Positions 36,062 through 46,798 of a DNA stretch of 64,000 nt are shown one piece after another. Source of the stretch: Paenibacillus tepidiphilus. Its GTDB lineage: Bacteria; Bacillota; Bacilli; Paenibacillales; Paenibacillaceae. The translations under genes were made by a program, and so were the position numbers. The stretch is from NCBI RefSeq assembly GCF_008635795.1, contig NZ_VWRQ01000020.1, positions 62,001 to 126,000 on the forward strand. Direction: 5' to 3'. The number at the start of each line of letters is the position of its first letter. Position 1 is the stretch's first letter. Under the pieces are notes generated by a model that had not been told where the DNA came from, searched no databases, and worked only from the letters and a program-made list of their open reading frames with translations.

Positions 36062-36664
36062 ATGAAAAAACAAATTTTAAACACTATCGTTGCAGGAACA
36101 ATGATCTTCAGTATGTTTGCAGGACAGGTATCAGCCACATCAGGCAACAAGACCCCAGTGCCTACAGCAAAACCGACTGCGACCGCAACTCCCATGTTGG
36201 ACAATTTGTTCAAATATGGATTGAAGAAGGATATTGAGCTCCCGGCTACGGTAACAGCAGGAGGATTCAGCTACACATTGGAAAAGATCATGATTTATGA
36301 AACAAAATCTGCTACAGCTCAGGCGCTGATTAAGCAGTACGGCTTCACAGGTACAGAAGGCGAAAAGTATTTTATCTGGACCAAATTTACTATCGCGAAC
36401 AACAGTGGAAATCTTGTGCAGCAAAATGCCAAGGATCTGGCGGAAAAGTGGAGATTGAATTTTGGAGAAGAGGCATCTGTCAAAATGCCTGATAAGCTTT
36501 GGGACAAGACGAATAGTACATTAGCTCTTTGGAATTGGAAGCTTGCTCCGGGTCAAAAGCTGAGCTCATACCAGGCTTACTCATATAGTGGGGATTTCAA
36601 TTGGTTCTACGTATCTCTTAAAGTGAAAAATACAAAGGCGTATTTAGAAGTGGTGAAAGAATAG
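36062..36664 (+). CDS. Secreted DUF4352-like/immunoglobulin-like protein
   Basis: A 200-residue protein with RBS GAGGAG. A signal peptide (MKKQILNTIVAGTMIFSMFAG..VSA) is followed by a Pro/Thr linker (TPVPTAKPTATATP) and a ~140-residue beta-sandwich-like domain (FSYTLEKIMIYE..., ILRV-type WTKFTIANNSGNLVQ). DUF4352-like extracellular domains of this type occur in many Firmicute lipoproteins, though there is no lipobox here. It is the first of four secreted proteins. Confidence 0.65.
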   Translation: MKKQILNTIVAGTMIFSMFAGQVSATSGNKTPVPTAKPTATATPMLDNLFKYGLKKDIELPATVTAGGFSYTLEKIMIYETKSATAQALIKQYGFTGTEGEKYFIWTKFTIANNSGNLVQQNAKDLAEKWRLNFGEEASVKMPDKLWDKTNSTLALWNWKLAPGQKLSSYQAYSYSGDFNWFYVSLKVKNTKAYLEVVKE

Positions 36665-36665
36665 G

Positions 36666-38948
36666 ATGAATAGAAAAGCGCTAAAAGGGTTTGTTCAGAT
36701 AATAATTCTATTATTATTAATAGAACTCGTGAGCCCGATAAGAGCTTACTCTGCTCAAGATCCTGGTGTAAAATCAGCAAGTATTTCAGTCCCCGTTAGC
36801 ATGGGTTTAACGGGGTCTGCAAACTCGGCAAAATCTTTCCTGCTGGATTTGCCTAAAGGCATTTCAGCAGGATCTATTAAAACAAATTCATTCAAATATT
36901 CCGGTAATAATTCACTTATTGATTCGATTGCTATTGAAAATGGAAAGATTAAGCTGAAGCTTAAAGGGAATGAGAGCATTGAGACTTTCGCAGTTAAAGG
37001 GACCGAAGGAAAGTTAACAGAATATTTTAAAACGCCTCCGGGAAACTCCATCTGGTTGTACTCAGATGGACGAAGATGGCAAATCAATGAGTATGACGAA
37101 AAGAAGGACATTAATACTTACTATATCAAGGGTGCCCAAGATTCATCTACCCCATCGAAGGTTCCTCCTAAAGTGACTGTCCTTACCAGATCGACACCTC
37201 AAGATCCAAGTACTGCAAATTGGTACAGGGATGATGGTAAGGGGAGTGACAAGGTGGAATTCAGCACTGTAGTCCAATCTAGCATAGTTCCTGTTCCAGA
37301 AAAACTAATGAATGGCGACGTGGGAGAGGCGAAGGTTAAGAATGGGCAGTTCCTTGTTACATATGATATTCCCTCAGCACTCAGAAGGCCGGAAGAAATT
37401 CCCGATTTTATGAAGGGCGGGTGGGCAACTGGTTATCTCTATTACACCACAGTCCCATATTATTTTACGGCCAAGGCCAAAGTCACTTCCTACAGCTATG
37501 CCGGCACTGTCACATTTGATTATGCATTACCTACGGAACCGACGCTAACTGGTGAGGTTGACCTCCTTGCTCCTAACCCGAACCCTGAAAAGTATGCAGA
37601 TAAGGCTGTGCCAGTAAAGCTTTCTCTGAAGGGATCCTTGGCCGCATACACGGATACATCCAACATCCTTGAATGGGTGTTTTATGCAAAGAAAACTGGC
37701 AACGACAGTTCCTTGGTGACGAAGAAGGAAACGGCCAAAGTTCTTTCTAGTGAAAAGCAGTTCGATTTTGTTATTTCGAAGCAGGAGGCCGCGACACAGC
37801 CGGAGTTCAAGCAAAGTTATACTCTGACTGTAACCGTGCGTTTTGCCAAACCGGTGGTCACTTCTTCAGGATCAATATCATCCTTGAGTGAGACGTTTAC
37901 GATTGGTGCCGGTACATATAATGGCCCACCTCCCAGCAATATACCCGTGCCTACTCCGACCCCAGCTGTTGGCAAACCGCCAGTCGCTCGAATTGCTATG
38001 CCGGACCAGGTAGTAGCTGGTGAGAACTTCATCGTATCAGGGGCAGGCTCTTATGATCCCGATGGTACTATTGTCAAGTACACCTGGCAGCATCCTAATG
38101 TTCATATGCCCTTGTATGGTAAGTCGAGTGATACCTCATACGGCTTGGACTCGGTTGATACTACGCAAACCATAACACTTACAGTTACAGATAATGATGG
38201 CCTTACATCCACAACCTCAAGGGATATTAAAGTTCTTGCTCCGGCACCAAAAGCGAAAATTGAGATACTAGGTACCTTGAAGCAAAATCGGAAAATTACG
38301 ATCCGAAATGCAACCAAGAATGAATCAGATGATTTTCCACTTATCGAAAGTAGTACACGGTTCACGATTACAGCAGTGTCGGGCGGAACGAATGCAGATA
38401 TCAAGTACAACGGTAGTCTGGTTGGCCAAAAAGAGGTAGACGTCTTAATGAAGACGCCTGGACAGTACAAAGCAACCCTGTACGTTGAGAACACTGCCGG
38501 CTACTCCGGGACAGTCTCTTTGACATTTACCGTTGCGCCTGATGAAGCTCCAACCCCCTACATTTCATTGCCACTAAAAGTCTACCGCGATCCGGAGAAT
38601 GGAAATAAGGCAAGTGTGATGCTAGACGACCTTTCGGTATCTCCGGACTATGACTATTTAGCAAAAAGAGTATGGGAATACCGATACGATTCTAATAACA
38701 ACGGTAATTTTGCAGAGCATCAATGGATTTTGATAAGTAACGCTAATTTGGATCGACTTAACTTTTATCCAACAAATGTAGGCAGGTATGAAATTCGGTT
38801 AACGGTTACAGAGGAATTTGGCCAACCAACGATTGATGCTTTTGTGACAGCAGCTGATCGCAGATCCGCGAATACAGATACCCAGCCAGTGATCGAACGG
38901 ATTGTGACCGTTGAAAACCGACCGCCGACTTCCGACTGGGTTTGGTGA
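36666..38948 (+). CDS. Secreted PKD-domain surface protein
   Basis: A 760-residue protein with a signal sequence (residues 8-30, ends near AYSAQ). A beta-rich middle is followed by a PKD domain at about residues 440-525 (PPVARIAMPDQVVAGENFIVSGAGSYDPDG...YTWQ...VTDNDGLTS), then further Ig-like modules. It has no LPxTG anchor, so it may be held by another partner or released. It probably works with the two giant PKD proteins downstream. Its coding region ends 16 nt before the next gene. Confidence 0.75.
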   Translation: MNRKALKGFVQIIILLLLIELVSPIRAYSAQDPGVKSASISVPVSMGLTGSANSAKSFLLDLPKGISAGSIKTNSFKYSGNNSLIDSIAIENGKIKLKLKGNESIETFAVKGTEGKLTEYFKTPPGNSIWLYSDGRRWQINEYDEKKDINTYYIKGAQDSSTPSKVPPKVTVLTRSTPQDPSTANWYRDDGKGSDKVEFSTVVQSSIVPVPEKLMNGDVGEAKVKNGQFLVTYDIPSALRRPEEIPDFMKGGWATGYLYYTTVPYYFTAKAKVTSYSYAGTVTFDYALPTEPTLTGEVDLLAPNPNPEKYADKAVPVKLSLKGSLAAYTDTSNILEWVFYAKKTGNDSSLVTKKETAKVLSSEKQFDFVISKQEAATQPEFKQSYTLTVTVRFAKPVVTSSGSISSLSETFTIGAGTYNGPPPSNIPVPTPTPAVGKPPVARIAMPDQVVAGENFIVSGAGSYDPDGTIVKYTWQHPNVHMPLYGKSSDTSYGLDSVDTTQTITLTVTDNDGLTSTTSRDIKVLAPAPKAKIEILGTLKQNRKITIRNATKNESDDFPLIESSTRFTITAVSGGTNADIKYNGSLVGQKEVDVLMKTPGQYKATLYVENTAGYSGTVSLTFTVAPDEAPTPYISLPLKVYRDPENGNKASVMLDDLSVSPDYDYLAKRVWEYRYDSNNNGNFAEHQWILISNANLDRLNFYPTNVGRYEIRLTVTEEFGQPTIDAFVTAADRRSANTDTQPVIERIVTVENRPPTSDWVW

Positions 38949-38964
38949 GAAGGAGTGGACCAGG

Positions 38965-41900
38965 GTGAAAAAAGGCGCAAAATCATCTTTTTATAGATTT
39001 TTAAGTAAAATTATCTTATGTATTGCTGTTGTCGCCACAATGGTTCCATGCATGCCAGAGACAGAAGTTAAGGCTTTAGATACTACGATTATAAATTATA
39101 TGGATGTGGAGATTCCGGCATATACGGGATCTCTGACGATGCCAGAATATACTGATCCGAATACGTATTGGGGATTTTACATTATATCCACGGTAACGGG
39201 TACACGTAGCAGCTTTAAGTTATCCAATATAAAGTTCAACCGGGTAACAAGAGTCCTAAGCTATGATATGTCAGAAGTAAAATTTTCTATTAATGTTGAC
39301 CGGGCCCCTAATGTTCATGGCGGAGGGGAAGAGGCTATGAAAAATCAATTAGCCTTCACTGAGATGTTTGTCGATCAATATGTTGTGGGCGACTACGAAA
39401 ATCTCACCGGTTATGTAGATAAGGACTTTGCTGCACCTTATACTATGGGCTATGGAACAGCGAAAACAGGCAAACCATTTTACTTTCAAGTTATCAAATA
39501 CCCCAGTGGTGAATACTTTCAGCCCATAACACCAAATACGCGAGGAGATAATTTTACTGTGCCTGCGGGCAGTTACTCATGGGATATGACAGAGCGAGAC
39601 TGGCTCAATCATCGTCTTTTGACGCGAGATCCTAAGTCTATTCGTACTGTATTCAAATGGCAGGATTATATTTACAACGGGTTTGCGAGTTTTTATCCTC
39701 TTATAAACTCCGTGGATGCAAAACTGGAAGTCAATTCTCCGCCAACACTCTCCCTGACGACACAAAATGGTGCAACCCTTTATAACGTTGACGGGCAGAA
39801 CATCCTGAACGTGACAGGGTATGCACAAGATCCGGATAACGAAGAGTTGGACATCATCATAGAAGTACCTAATGTCTTTTATCGCCGAGTAAAAGTCTTT
39901 AATTCTTATACAGCTCAATATTTTTCTGTTCCCATCGATGCCATTAACGATTCCGTTCTACCTGGTAGCTATACAGGCACAGTAACTGTAGTGGATAGGC
40001 GAGGCTATAAGGCGGGTGGACAATTCATTTTTAATGTTAAGAATAAGCTGCTGAACAAGAATTTCTATCTGGTGGATTCACCGGTGGAAGTGAGTTCATC
40101 TTATGCAGATTATGAAGGGGATCCACAAATATCTACTCGTTTCCGGTATGAGCATAACCCAAGCTATTTTGATAATCCGACTTCGATGCTCAGTGATTCG
40201 GGCTTATGGCGATCATCAATGTACAGCTCATTCGCATTTCCAGGTTGGTATAATGCGATCGTACAGGTTCGGGATAATCCGTTAGGAGACAGTTTCGATG
40301 AATTCCGGAAATGGAGCAGGGATAATGAGTCATCACTAATCTTCCTTATTCACCGTAAGCCCACGGCCATGTTCGCCGCCAAACTCATTGGAAACAGCAT
40401 ACAGATTATAGACAATTCATACGACATTGACCATACAACGGCGGACAACAAAGGACTATATGAACGGCAATGGCAATGGAGGAAAGTCGGAGAGGACGCT
40501 TGGAATGACGGCCAGTTGAGTAGCAGGCCGACCAGCGATGCCTATGAATTACGTCTCCGGGTCAGGGATGTTGACGGGCCGAAGGGTGTCGGTGTGTGGT
40601 CGGATTGGACTTATCAGCTGGTGGGTACAGGATCGAATTTGCCGCCGGTTGCTAATTTCATCATTGATCCCGTAAGCGCGAGTTACCGTAAAAGCACCAC
40701 GATTACGGACAAGTCATATGATCCAGATAATGATGCGCTGGATACGTACGAATGGGTAATCCGCAGAAACGGGGTACAGCTGTATTACTACAACGGCTCC
40801 TTCGCTATTCCTCCGAGCCTTACAAATTACGGCGTAGGAACCTACGAAGTTGTCCTGAGAGTAAGAGATAGCAGGGGAGCATGGTCCAACTATTACACGC
40901 AGTGGGCCAATGTCATTAACAATAAGCCAATTGCACAATTTGCGATGCCGTCCCAAGTATATAGAGACGATATTGTGGTCATGGATAACAAAACGCCAGA
41001 TCCGGATGCAGATGGAGATCCGCTGACCTATACCTGGTATGGTCGTAAGGGGAATGCGAGCTACATCTACGCCGGCAGTAATCGTAATCAAAATGTGGTT
41101 GTTCGTGACTTAATTCGAGGACTCGGAATTTCGGAAAGAGCGGCCATATCCCCGGACTGGGAAATGCGTCTCAACGTCTCAGACGGCAGCCAAACGGCGT
41201 ATGCAACCCAGATGTTTGAGGTGCTCAATCATACGCCCACGGCGGATATAACCGGCCCTTCAGACACAACACAGTATACGACGAGAGCATTTACCTCTGG
41301 AGCAACGGATCTTGACAGTTCTGACGTAAGCAGCCTCCAGTATTACTGGCGGGTGATAGACAGTGAAGGGCAAGCCACACTGCTTCAAAACAACAAATCA
41401 ATCAATGTCAATTTTTATCATACCGGCGTATACACGATCGAGCACTGGGTCTTTGATCAGATCGGTGCAAAATCCAATATCGTCAGTCTGAAGGTGACAG
41501 TCCGGGAAAACCTAAAGCCGGCCATGACTTTAACAGCACCGGCCGGGACAAGCAGCAGCCCTACCATCATCGATGCAGGCCTTGCGGGAGACCCGCTGAT
41601 TCAGTGGACGTATGCGGACCCGGAAAATGATCTGCAGGAGAAATACACGCTGGAATTTTATACGAAGGACAGTATCCTGGCCAAGTCATATGAGTATGCG
41701 GATAGCAGCGGAACCGTGCGGCAATTCCAGGTGCCCAACGGTACGTTTGATCGGTTCCAACTGTTCACCGTAGTGGGCCGGGTATACTCCATGAATTCCT
41801 GGTCGGATATCTCCAATGAAAAAGCCTTTATCATCGACAATCCACCACAGCCTGGGTTTACGATGATCACTGATACCGGGCGAAACGCGGCGACCGGCCC

Positions 41901-42855
41901 GATTTATCGGACGGATCTGCTCAACATCCAGAGCACGGCCACCGATGCGGATATTCCGAGCGGTGACAGTGTCACCCATCAGTATTATTTGAAGCCTGCA
42001 GGCGGAACGGAAGGGCTTGCCAGTGCAGCAGCCAATTTTACAAAGCAGTTTACGACAAACGGCTCCTTTATTTTGAGACAGATCGTTACAGATTCACTGG
42101 GGTTGAAACGCGAAGTGTCCCAAACCATTACAGTGGCCAACCGGCTGCCAGCGGTCAACATTACGTACCCGACCAGCTCAAGCCAAGTAAGCCCTACGGT
42201 TTCTAATACCCTGACACCGGTCATAAAGTGGGACTACCAGGACGCTGATGGCGATGCCCAGCAGCGGTATAAGGTTCGAATATACCGCGTCTCGAATGGG
42301 ACCTTAAAGGCCGAGTCCGGAGAACAAGTATCCGGGGCCAAGCAGTGGACAGTACCTGCAGGTTCGCTGCAAGAGAACGAGCCGTATGCCGTGGAAGTGG
42401 AGGCATATGACGGCTTCGGGTGGAGCAGCATCTCCCCGCGGAAATATATGCTGGTCAACTTGTTGGCGGTCAAAGGGGCAGTGCAGCATACGGCCGAGTG
42501 GAACGCCAACCGGCAGGCATATAACGTAAAGAAGACCGGGGACCCAGATAGCCCGCGCGGCTATTCCGTCTTTTGGGCAGGCGAGAAGTTTGTGCTGAAG
42601 GCAGATGCCACCGGGCTCCCGAGCCGCATCCAGGTAACCATGAGCGGCGGCTTTACAACTGAGCTCACTCCAACGAGCAGTGAGCGCACTTTATGGACGG
42701 GTGAACTGTACGATCCTTCTTTCGAGAAGCTTCCGGATGGACCGGTTACCTTTACCTTCAGGGCAGAAAACTCCTACAGCACTAAGACTGATTCGGTGAC
42801 AGTTACGATCCTTGAGGACTGGACCGATTTCATCCGTAATCATAGGATCAAATAA
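38965..42855 (+). CDS. Giant secreted PKD/FN3-module surface protein, paralogue 1
   Basis: A 1296-residue protein. The start is GTG at 38965 (AAGGAG 9 nt upstream), rejecting a longer frame overlapping the previous gene. A signal sequence ends near EVKALD. The N-terminal ~250 residues are unique; then come repeated PKD-like modules marked by NNPPxA..., DxTxDPDNDxLDTYEWVI, DKTPDPDADGDPLTYTW and DLDSSDVSSLQYYW, and two FN3-like modules. The C-terminus (DWTDFIRNHRIK) has no sorting signal. It is a likely adhesin or pilus-associated shaft protein. Confidence 0.75.
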   Translation: MKKGAKSSFYRFLSKIILCIAVVATMVPCMPETEVKALDTTIINYMDVEIPAYTGSLTMPEYTDPNTYWGFYIISTVTGTRSSFKLSNIKFNRVTRVLSYDMSEVKFSINVDRAPNVHGGGEEAMKNQLAFTEMFVDQYVVGDYENLTGYVDKDFAAPYTMGYGTAKTGKPFYFQVIKYPSGEYFQPITPNTRGDNFTVPAGSYSWDMTERDWLNHRLLTRDPKSIRTVFKWQDYIYNGFASFYPLINSVDAKLEVNSPPTLSLTTQNGATLYNVDGQNILNVTGYAQDPDNEELDIIIEVPNVFYRRVKVFNSYTAQYFSVPIDAINDSVLPGSYTGTVTVVDRRGYKAGGQFIFNVKNKLLNKNFYLVDSPVEVSSSYADYEGDPQISTRFRYEHNPSYFDNPTSMLSDSGLWRSSMYSSFAFPGWYNAIVQVRDNPLGDSFDEFRKWSRDNESSLIFLIHRKPTAMFAAKLIGNSIQIIDNSYDIDHTTADNKGLYERQWQWRKVGEDAWNDGQLSSRPTSDAYELRLRVRDVDGPKGVGVWSDWTYQLVGTGSNLPPVANFIIDPVSASYRKSTTITDKSYDPDNDALDTYEWVIRRNGVQLYYYNGSFAIPPSLTNYGVGTYEVVLRVRDSRGAWSNYYTQWANVINNKPIAQFAMPSQVYRDDIVVMDNKTPDPDADGDPLTYTWYGRKGNASYIYAGSNRNQNVVVRDLIRGLGISERAAISPDWEMRLNVSDGSQTAYATQMFEVLNHTPTADITGPSDTTQYTTRAFTSGATDLDSSDVSSLQYYWRVIDSEGQATLLQNNKSINVNFYHTGVYTIEHWVFDQIGAKSNIVSLKVTVRENLKPAMTLTAPAGTSSSPTIIDAGLAGDPLIQWTYADPENDLQEKYTLEFYTKDSILAKSYEYADSSGTVRQFQVPNGTFDRFQLFTVVGRVYSMNSWSDISNEKAFIIDNPPQPGFTMITDTGRNAATGPIYRTDLLNIQSTATDADIPSGDSVTHQYYLKPAGGTEGLASAAANFTKQFTTNGSFILRQIVTDSLGLKREVSQTITVANRLPAVNITYPTSSSQVSPTVSNTLTPVIKWDYQDADGDAQQRYKVRIYRVSNGTLKAESGEQVSGAKQWTVPAGSLQENEPYAVEVEAYDGFGWSSISPRKYMLVNLLAVKGAVQHTAEWNANRQAYNVKKTGDPDSPRGYSVFWAGEKFVLKADATGLPSRIQVTMSGGFTTELTPTSSERTLWTGELYDPSFEKLPDGPVTFTFRAENSYSTKTDSVTVTILEDWTDFIRNHRIK

Positions 42856-42876
42856 TTTCTAAGCTTTTAAGAAGTC

Positions 42877-42905
42877 AGGAAGTAGGGTGGAATTCCCTAC
42901 TTCCT
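42877..42905 (+). terminator. Inverted repeat after paralogue 1
   Basis: Stem aggaagtaggg (42877-42887) / ccctacttcct (42895-42905). It has no T tract, so it is a weak terminator or an RNA-stability element. Confidence 0.5.
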
Positions 42906-42930
42906 ATCTTGACGAAATAGAGGTGATTAA

Positions 42931-45900
42931 ATGACCCAGAAATTACGGAAAATTCTTATGGCCATGCTATGTTTTTTACTTTTAATTGATGGAGGGTTCA
43001 TTAAATACCTCCCTGATAACCAGGCAAAGGCACTAGATACCACCAACATTACATTTAATGACTATTACGTTCCGGCGGCGACTTTGTACGGCGAATTACC
43101 AGAAACCAATCGGTGTTTCGCAAATCAATGCTATGAATCCCGCAGTACGGTTAACCGAGAAGCCTTTTCTGTTACTAATATTAAATTTAATCGTGTTACA
43201 AGATTGCTTACTTTTGATGTGGGTCGTTTTGTTACAAGAGTACAAACTAATCGTAAGTTAACTTATCCAATAGAACCTACAGATGCTTGGGCCTTTATGT
43301 CAAATCCTTACGTAGCTCAAATTAAAGTTTACGGACAATCCAGTCAATGGGGGAGTGTTGAAAGATTCATTAAGTGGAGTATGGGTGGGAGTTACGTCGG
43401 TGAAAAATATATTAATGATTATAACACAATAGGAGATTATGTTTGGGAAGCGAAAAGCTATACGCTAGATATGGCGGACCCAGATTATTGGGCGGGTTCG
43501 TTAATCGGAGACCCATTGTATCTTGAAATAGGGGTAACTTGGAGTGATATGATCGATAATGGACTTTACCTAAAATATGAGATGCCCGACATGGTGAAAA
43601 TCCCCCTAATCAATAATAGTCCGCCGACCCTAAGTATAACTTCACAGAATAATGCGATTGTTCTAAATGATGAAGGGGCAAACGTCTTTAACATCGAAGG
43701 TTTCGCCCAAGACCCGAATAACGATGAGTTAGATGTAATCGCTGAAATACCTAATGTGTTTTACAAACGAATCAAGGTCAATGATACACTGTCCCCAAAA
43801 CATTTTTCTATTCTGATGGATGTAATCTCAGAATCCATACCACCAGGTACATACACAATGACTGTCAGTGCTATAGATCCTTTCAACATGAAAGCATCAG
43901 GTCAAGTTACCGTTCAGGTTAAAAATAAACTTAAAAATAAGGAATATTATTTAGTTGGTTCAAGCGTGGAAATTGGCTCATCCTATAAAGATTATGAAGG
44001 TGATCCCCAGTATGCTACGCGGTTTCGGTATGATCACATCCCAACATTTTTTGATAATCCATCAGGGATGCTCAGTGATTCTGGGTTATGGCGGTCATCG
44101 ATGTATAATTCATTCAATTTCCCAGGTTGGTATAATGCCATCGTACAAGTTCGGGATAATCCCCAAGGCGAAAGTTTTGATGAATTCCGGAAGTGGAGTA
44201 GGGATAACGAGTCTTCCCTTATATTCCTCATTCATCGGAAGCCAACAGCCATGTTCTCTGCAAAGCTCATCGGAAACAGCATACAGGTTACGGACAATTC
44301 ATACGATATCGACCATACAACAGCTTACAACAAGGGATTATCTGAACGGCAGTGGCAATGGAGAAAAGCCGGTGATGAAGTATGGAATGATGGCCAACTG
44401 AACAGCCGCCCAACCAATGATGCCTATGAATTACGTCTCCGGGTGAGGGATATAGATGGTTCGAAAGGAATTGGTGTCTGGTCGGATTGGGCTTCCCAAC
44501 TGGTGGGTACAGGATCGAATCTGCCGCCGGTCGCTAATTTTATGATCGACCCCACGAATGTAAGTTATCGCAAAAGCACCACGATTATGGATAAATCGTA
44601 TGACCCGGATAATGATCCGCTGGATACGTACGAGTGGGTAATACGGAAAAATGGCTCCCAGGTTTACTATTACAGCGGTTCCTTCGCCATTCCTCCCAGC
44701 CTTACAACATACGGCGTGGGGAGCTATGAAGTTGTTTTGAGGGTACGAGACAACAGAGGAGCATGGTCTGCCTATTGCTCGCAGTGGGCCAATGTCATTA
44801 ACAACAAGCCGGTTGCACAATTTGCCATGCCGTCCCAAGTATACAGAGACGATATTGTGGTCATGGACAACAAAACGCCAGATCCGGATGCGGATGGAGA
44901 TCCGCTGACCTATACCTGGTACGGTCGTAAGGGGAATGCGAGCTACGTCTACGCCGGCAGTAATCGTAATCAAAGCGTGGTTGTTCGTGACTTGATTCGG
45001 AGCCTCGGGCTTTCCGATAAAGCAGCCATATCTCCGGATTGGGAAATGCGCCTGAACGCTTCAGACGGCAGCCAAACGGCGTATGCAACCCAAATGTTTG
45101 AGGTCCTAAACCATACGCCGACAGCGGATATAGCCGGCCCTACAGACACAACACAGTACACGACAAGAGTCTATACCTCCGGGGCAACGGATCTGGACAG
45201 CTCAGACGTAAGCAGCCTGCAATATTACTGGCGGGTGATCGACAGTGAAGGACAAGCCACACTGCTCCGGAATAACAAATCGATCAATGTGACTTTTTAC
45301 CACACCGGCGTATACACGATCGAGCACTGGGTCATCGACCAAATCGGTGCCAAGTCTAATGTTGCCAGCCTGAAGGTCACAGTCCAGGAAAACTTAAAAC
45401 CGGCGATGACTTTAACAGCGCCGGCCGGAACAAGCAGCAGCCCAACTATTATCGACACAGGCCTTGCAGGCGATCCCCTGATACAGTGGACGTATGCGGA
45501 TCCTGAAAATGATGTACAAGAGAAGTACACACTGGAGTTCTATACGAAGGATAGCATCTTGGCCAAGTCATATGAGTATGCGGATAGCGCCGGAACTGTG
45601 CGGCAATTCCAGGTGCCCAACGGTACATTTGATCGGTTCAAGCTGTTCACCGTAGTGGGCCGGGTATACTCCATGAATTCCTGGTCGGATATCTCCAATG
45701 AAAAAGCCTTTATCATCGACAATCCACCACAGCCTGGGTTTACGATGATCACTGATACCGGGCGAAACGCGGCGACCGGCCCGATTTATCGGACGGATCT
45801 GCTCAACATCCAGAGCACGGCCACCGATGCGGATATTCCGAGCGGTGACAGTGTCACCTATCAATATTATCTGAAGCCTGCAGGCGGAACGGAAGGGATG

Positions 45901-46737
45901 GCCAGTGCAGCAGCCAATTTCACGAAGCAATTTACGACAAACGGCTCCTTTATTTTGAGACAGGTAGCCACGGATTCACTTGGGCTGAAACGCGAAGTAT
46001 CCCAAACCATTACAGTGGCCAACCGGCTGCCAGCGGTCAGCATTACGTACCCGACCAGCTCAAGCCAAGCAAGCCCTACGGTCTCTAATACCCTGACACC
46101 GGTCATAAAGTGGGACTACCAGGACGCTGATGGCGATGCCCAGCAGCGGTATAAGGTTCGAATCTACCGTGTGTCGGATGGAAGTTTAAAAGTCGATTCA
46201 GGGGAACAAATATCCGGGGCTAAGCAGTGGACGGTACCTGCAGGTACGCTGCAGGAGAATGAGGTATATGCGCTGGAAGTGGAGGCATATGATGGCTTCG
46301 GATGGAGCAGCATCTCCCCACGCAAATATTTAATGGTGAACCTATTGACTGTACGGGGTGCGGTACAGCATACGGTAGAGTGGAATGAGCATCGGCAGGC
46401 TTACAACGTTAAGAAAAGTGGGAATCCGGAAATTCCGCGGGGATACAGTGTATTTTGGGCAGGTGAGAAATTTGTTCTGCAGGCTAATGCAACAGGGATG
46501 CCCACAAGCATTCAAGTTACAATGAGCGGTGGTTATAACACAACACTGACACCTGCAGGCGCAGATCGAACTTTGTGGACAGGAGAGTTGTACAATCAAG
46601 TATTTGAGCAACTTCCGGACGGCCCAGTTACCTTTACATTCACAGCAAAGAATGACTACAGTACAAAAGTTGATACTGTCACAGTAAATATCCTCGGCGA
46701 ATGGACGGAATATTTCAAATCTCATCGGATTAAATGA
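42931..46737 (+). CDS. Giant secreted PKD/FN3-module surface protein, paralogue 2
   Basis: A 1268-residue protein with RBS GAGGTGA. The signal peptide (MTQKLRKILMAMLCFLLLIDGG...KALD) and modules match paralogue 1 in order and mostly in sequence from about residue 350 on. The first ~250 residues differ and probably define what it binds. The two genes share a 216-nt stretch with no base differences, much longer than expected from their overall divergence (see findings). It has no LPxTG anchor and ends in EWTEYFKSHRIK. Confidence 0.75.
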   Translation: MTQKLRKILMAMLCFLLLIDGGFIKYLPDNQAKALDTTNITFNDYYVPAATLYGELPETNRCFANQCYESRSTVNREAFSVTNIKFNRVTRLLTFDVGRFVTRVQTNRKLTYPIEPTDAWAFMSNPYVAQIKVYGQSSQWGSVERFIKWSMGGSYVGEKYINDYNTIGDYVWEAKSYTLDMADPDYWAGSLIGDPLYLEIGVTWSDMIDNGLYLKYEMPDMVKIPLINNSPPTLSITSQNNAIVLNDEGANVFNIEGFAQDPNNDELDVIAEIPNVFYKRIKVNDTLSPKHFSILMDVISESIPPGTYTMTVSAIDPFNMKASGQVTVQVKNKLKNKEYYLVGSSVEIGSSYKDYEGDPQYATRFRYDHIPTFFDNPSGMLSDSGLWRSSMYNSFNFPGWYNAIVQVRDNPQGESFDEFRKWSRDNESSLIFLIHRKPTAMFSAKLIGNSIQVTDNSYDIDHTTAYNKGLSERQWQWRKAGDEVWNDGQLNSRPTNDAYELRLRVRDIDGSKGIGVWSDWASQLVGTGSNLPPVANFMIDPTNVSYRKSTTIMDKSYDPDNDPLDTYEWVIRKNGSQVYYYSGSFAIPPSLTTYGVGSYEVVLRVRDNRGAWSAYCSQWANVINNKPVAQFAMPSQVYRDDIVVMDNKTPDPDADGDPLTYTWYGRKGNASYVYAGSNRNQSVVVRDLIRSLGLSDKAAISPDWEMRLNASDGSQTAYATQMFEVLNHTPTADIAGPTDTTQYTTRVYTSGATDLDSSDVSSLQYYWRVIDSEGQATLLRNNKSINVTFYHTGVYTIEHWVIDQIGAKSNVASLKVTVQENLKPAMTLTAPAGTSSSPTIIDTGLAGDPLIQWTYADPENDVQEKYTLEFYTKDSILAKSYEYADSAGTVRQFQVPNGTFDRFKLFTVVGRVYSMNSWSDISNEKAFIIDNPPQPGFTMITDTGRNAATGPIYRTDLLNIQSTATDADIPSGDSVTYQYYLKPAGGTEGMASAAANFTKQFTTNGSFILRQVATDSLGLKREVSQTITVANRLPAVSITYPTSSSQASPTVSNTLTPVIKWDYQDADGDAQQRYKVRIYRVSDGSLKVDSGEQISGAKQWTVPAGTLQENEVYALEVEAYDGFGWSSISPRKYLMVNLLTVRGAVQHTVEWNEHRQAYNVKKSGNPEIPRGYSVFWAGEKFVLQANATGMPTSIQVTMSGGYNTTLTPAGADRTLWTGELYNQVFEQLPDGPVTFTFTAKNDYSTKVDTVTVNILGEWTEYFKSHRIK

Positions 46738-46744
46738 TTATATG

Positions 46745-46764
46745 AGAGGAGGGCAACCTCCTCT
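46745..46764 (+). terminator. Hairpin after paralogue 2
   Basis: Stem agaggagg / cctcctct with a GCAA loop, followed by T-rich sequence (tacctcttta, then attttttttg at 46781). It is a probable terminator of the surface-protein genes. Confidence 0.6.
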
Positions 46765-46798
46765 TACCTCTTTATTCTGAATTTTTTTTGAGAGGAGA

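Noticed and set aside
36666..46737. Sortase-anchored adhesins
   Set aside because: None of the three large proteins ends in LPxTG plus hydrophobic and basic segments.
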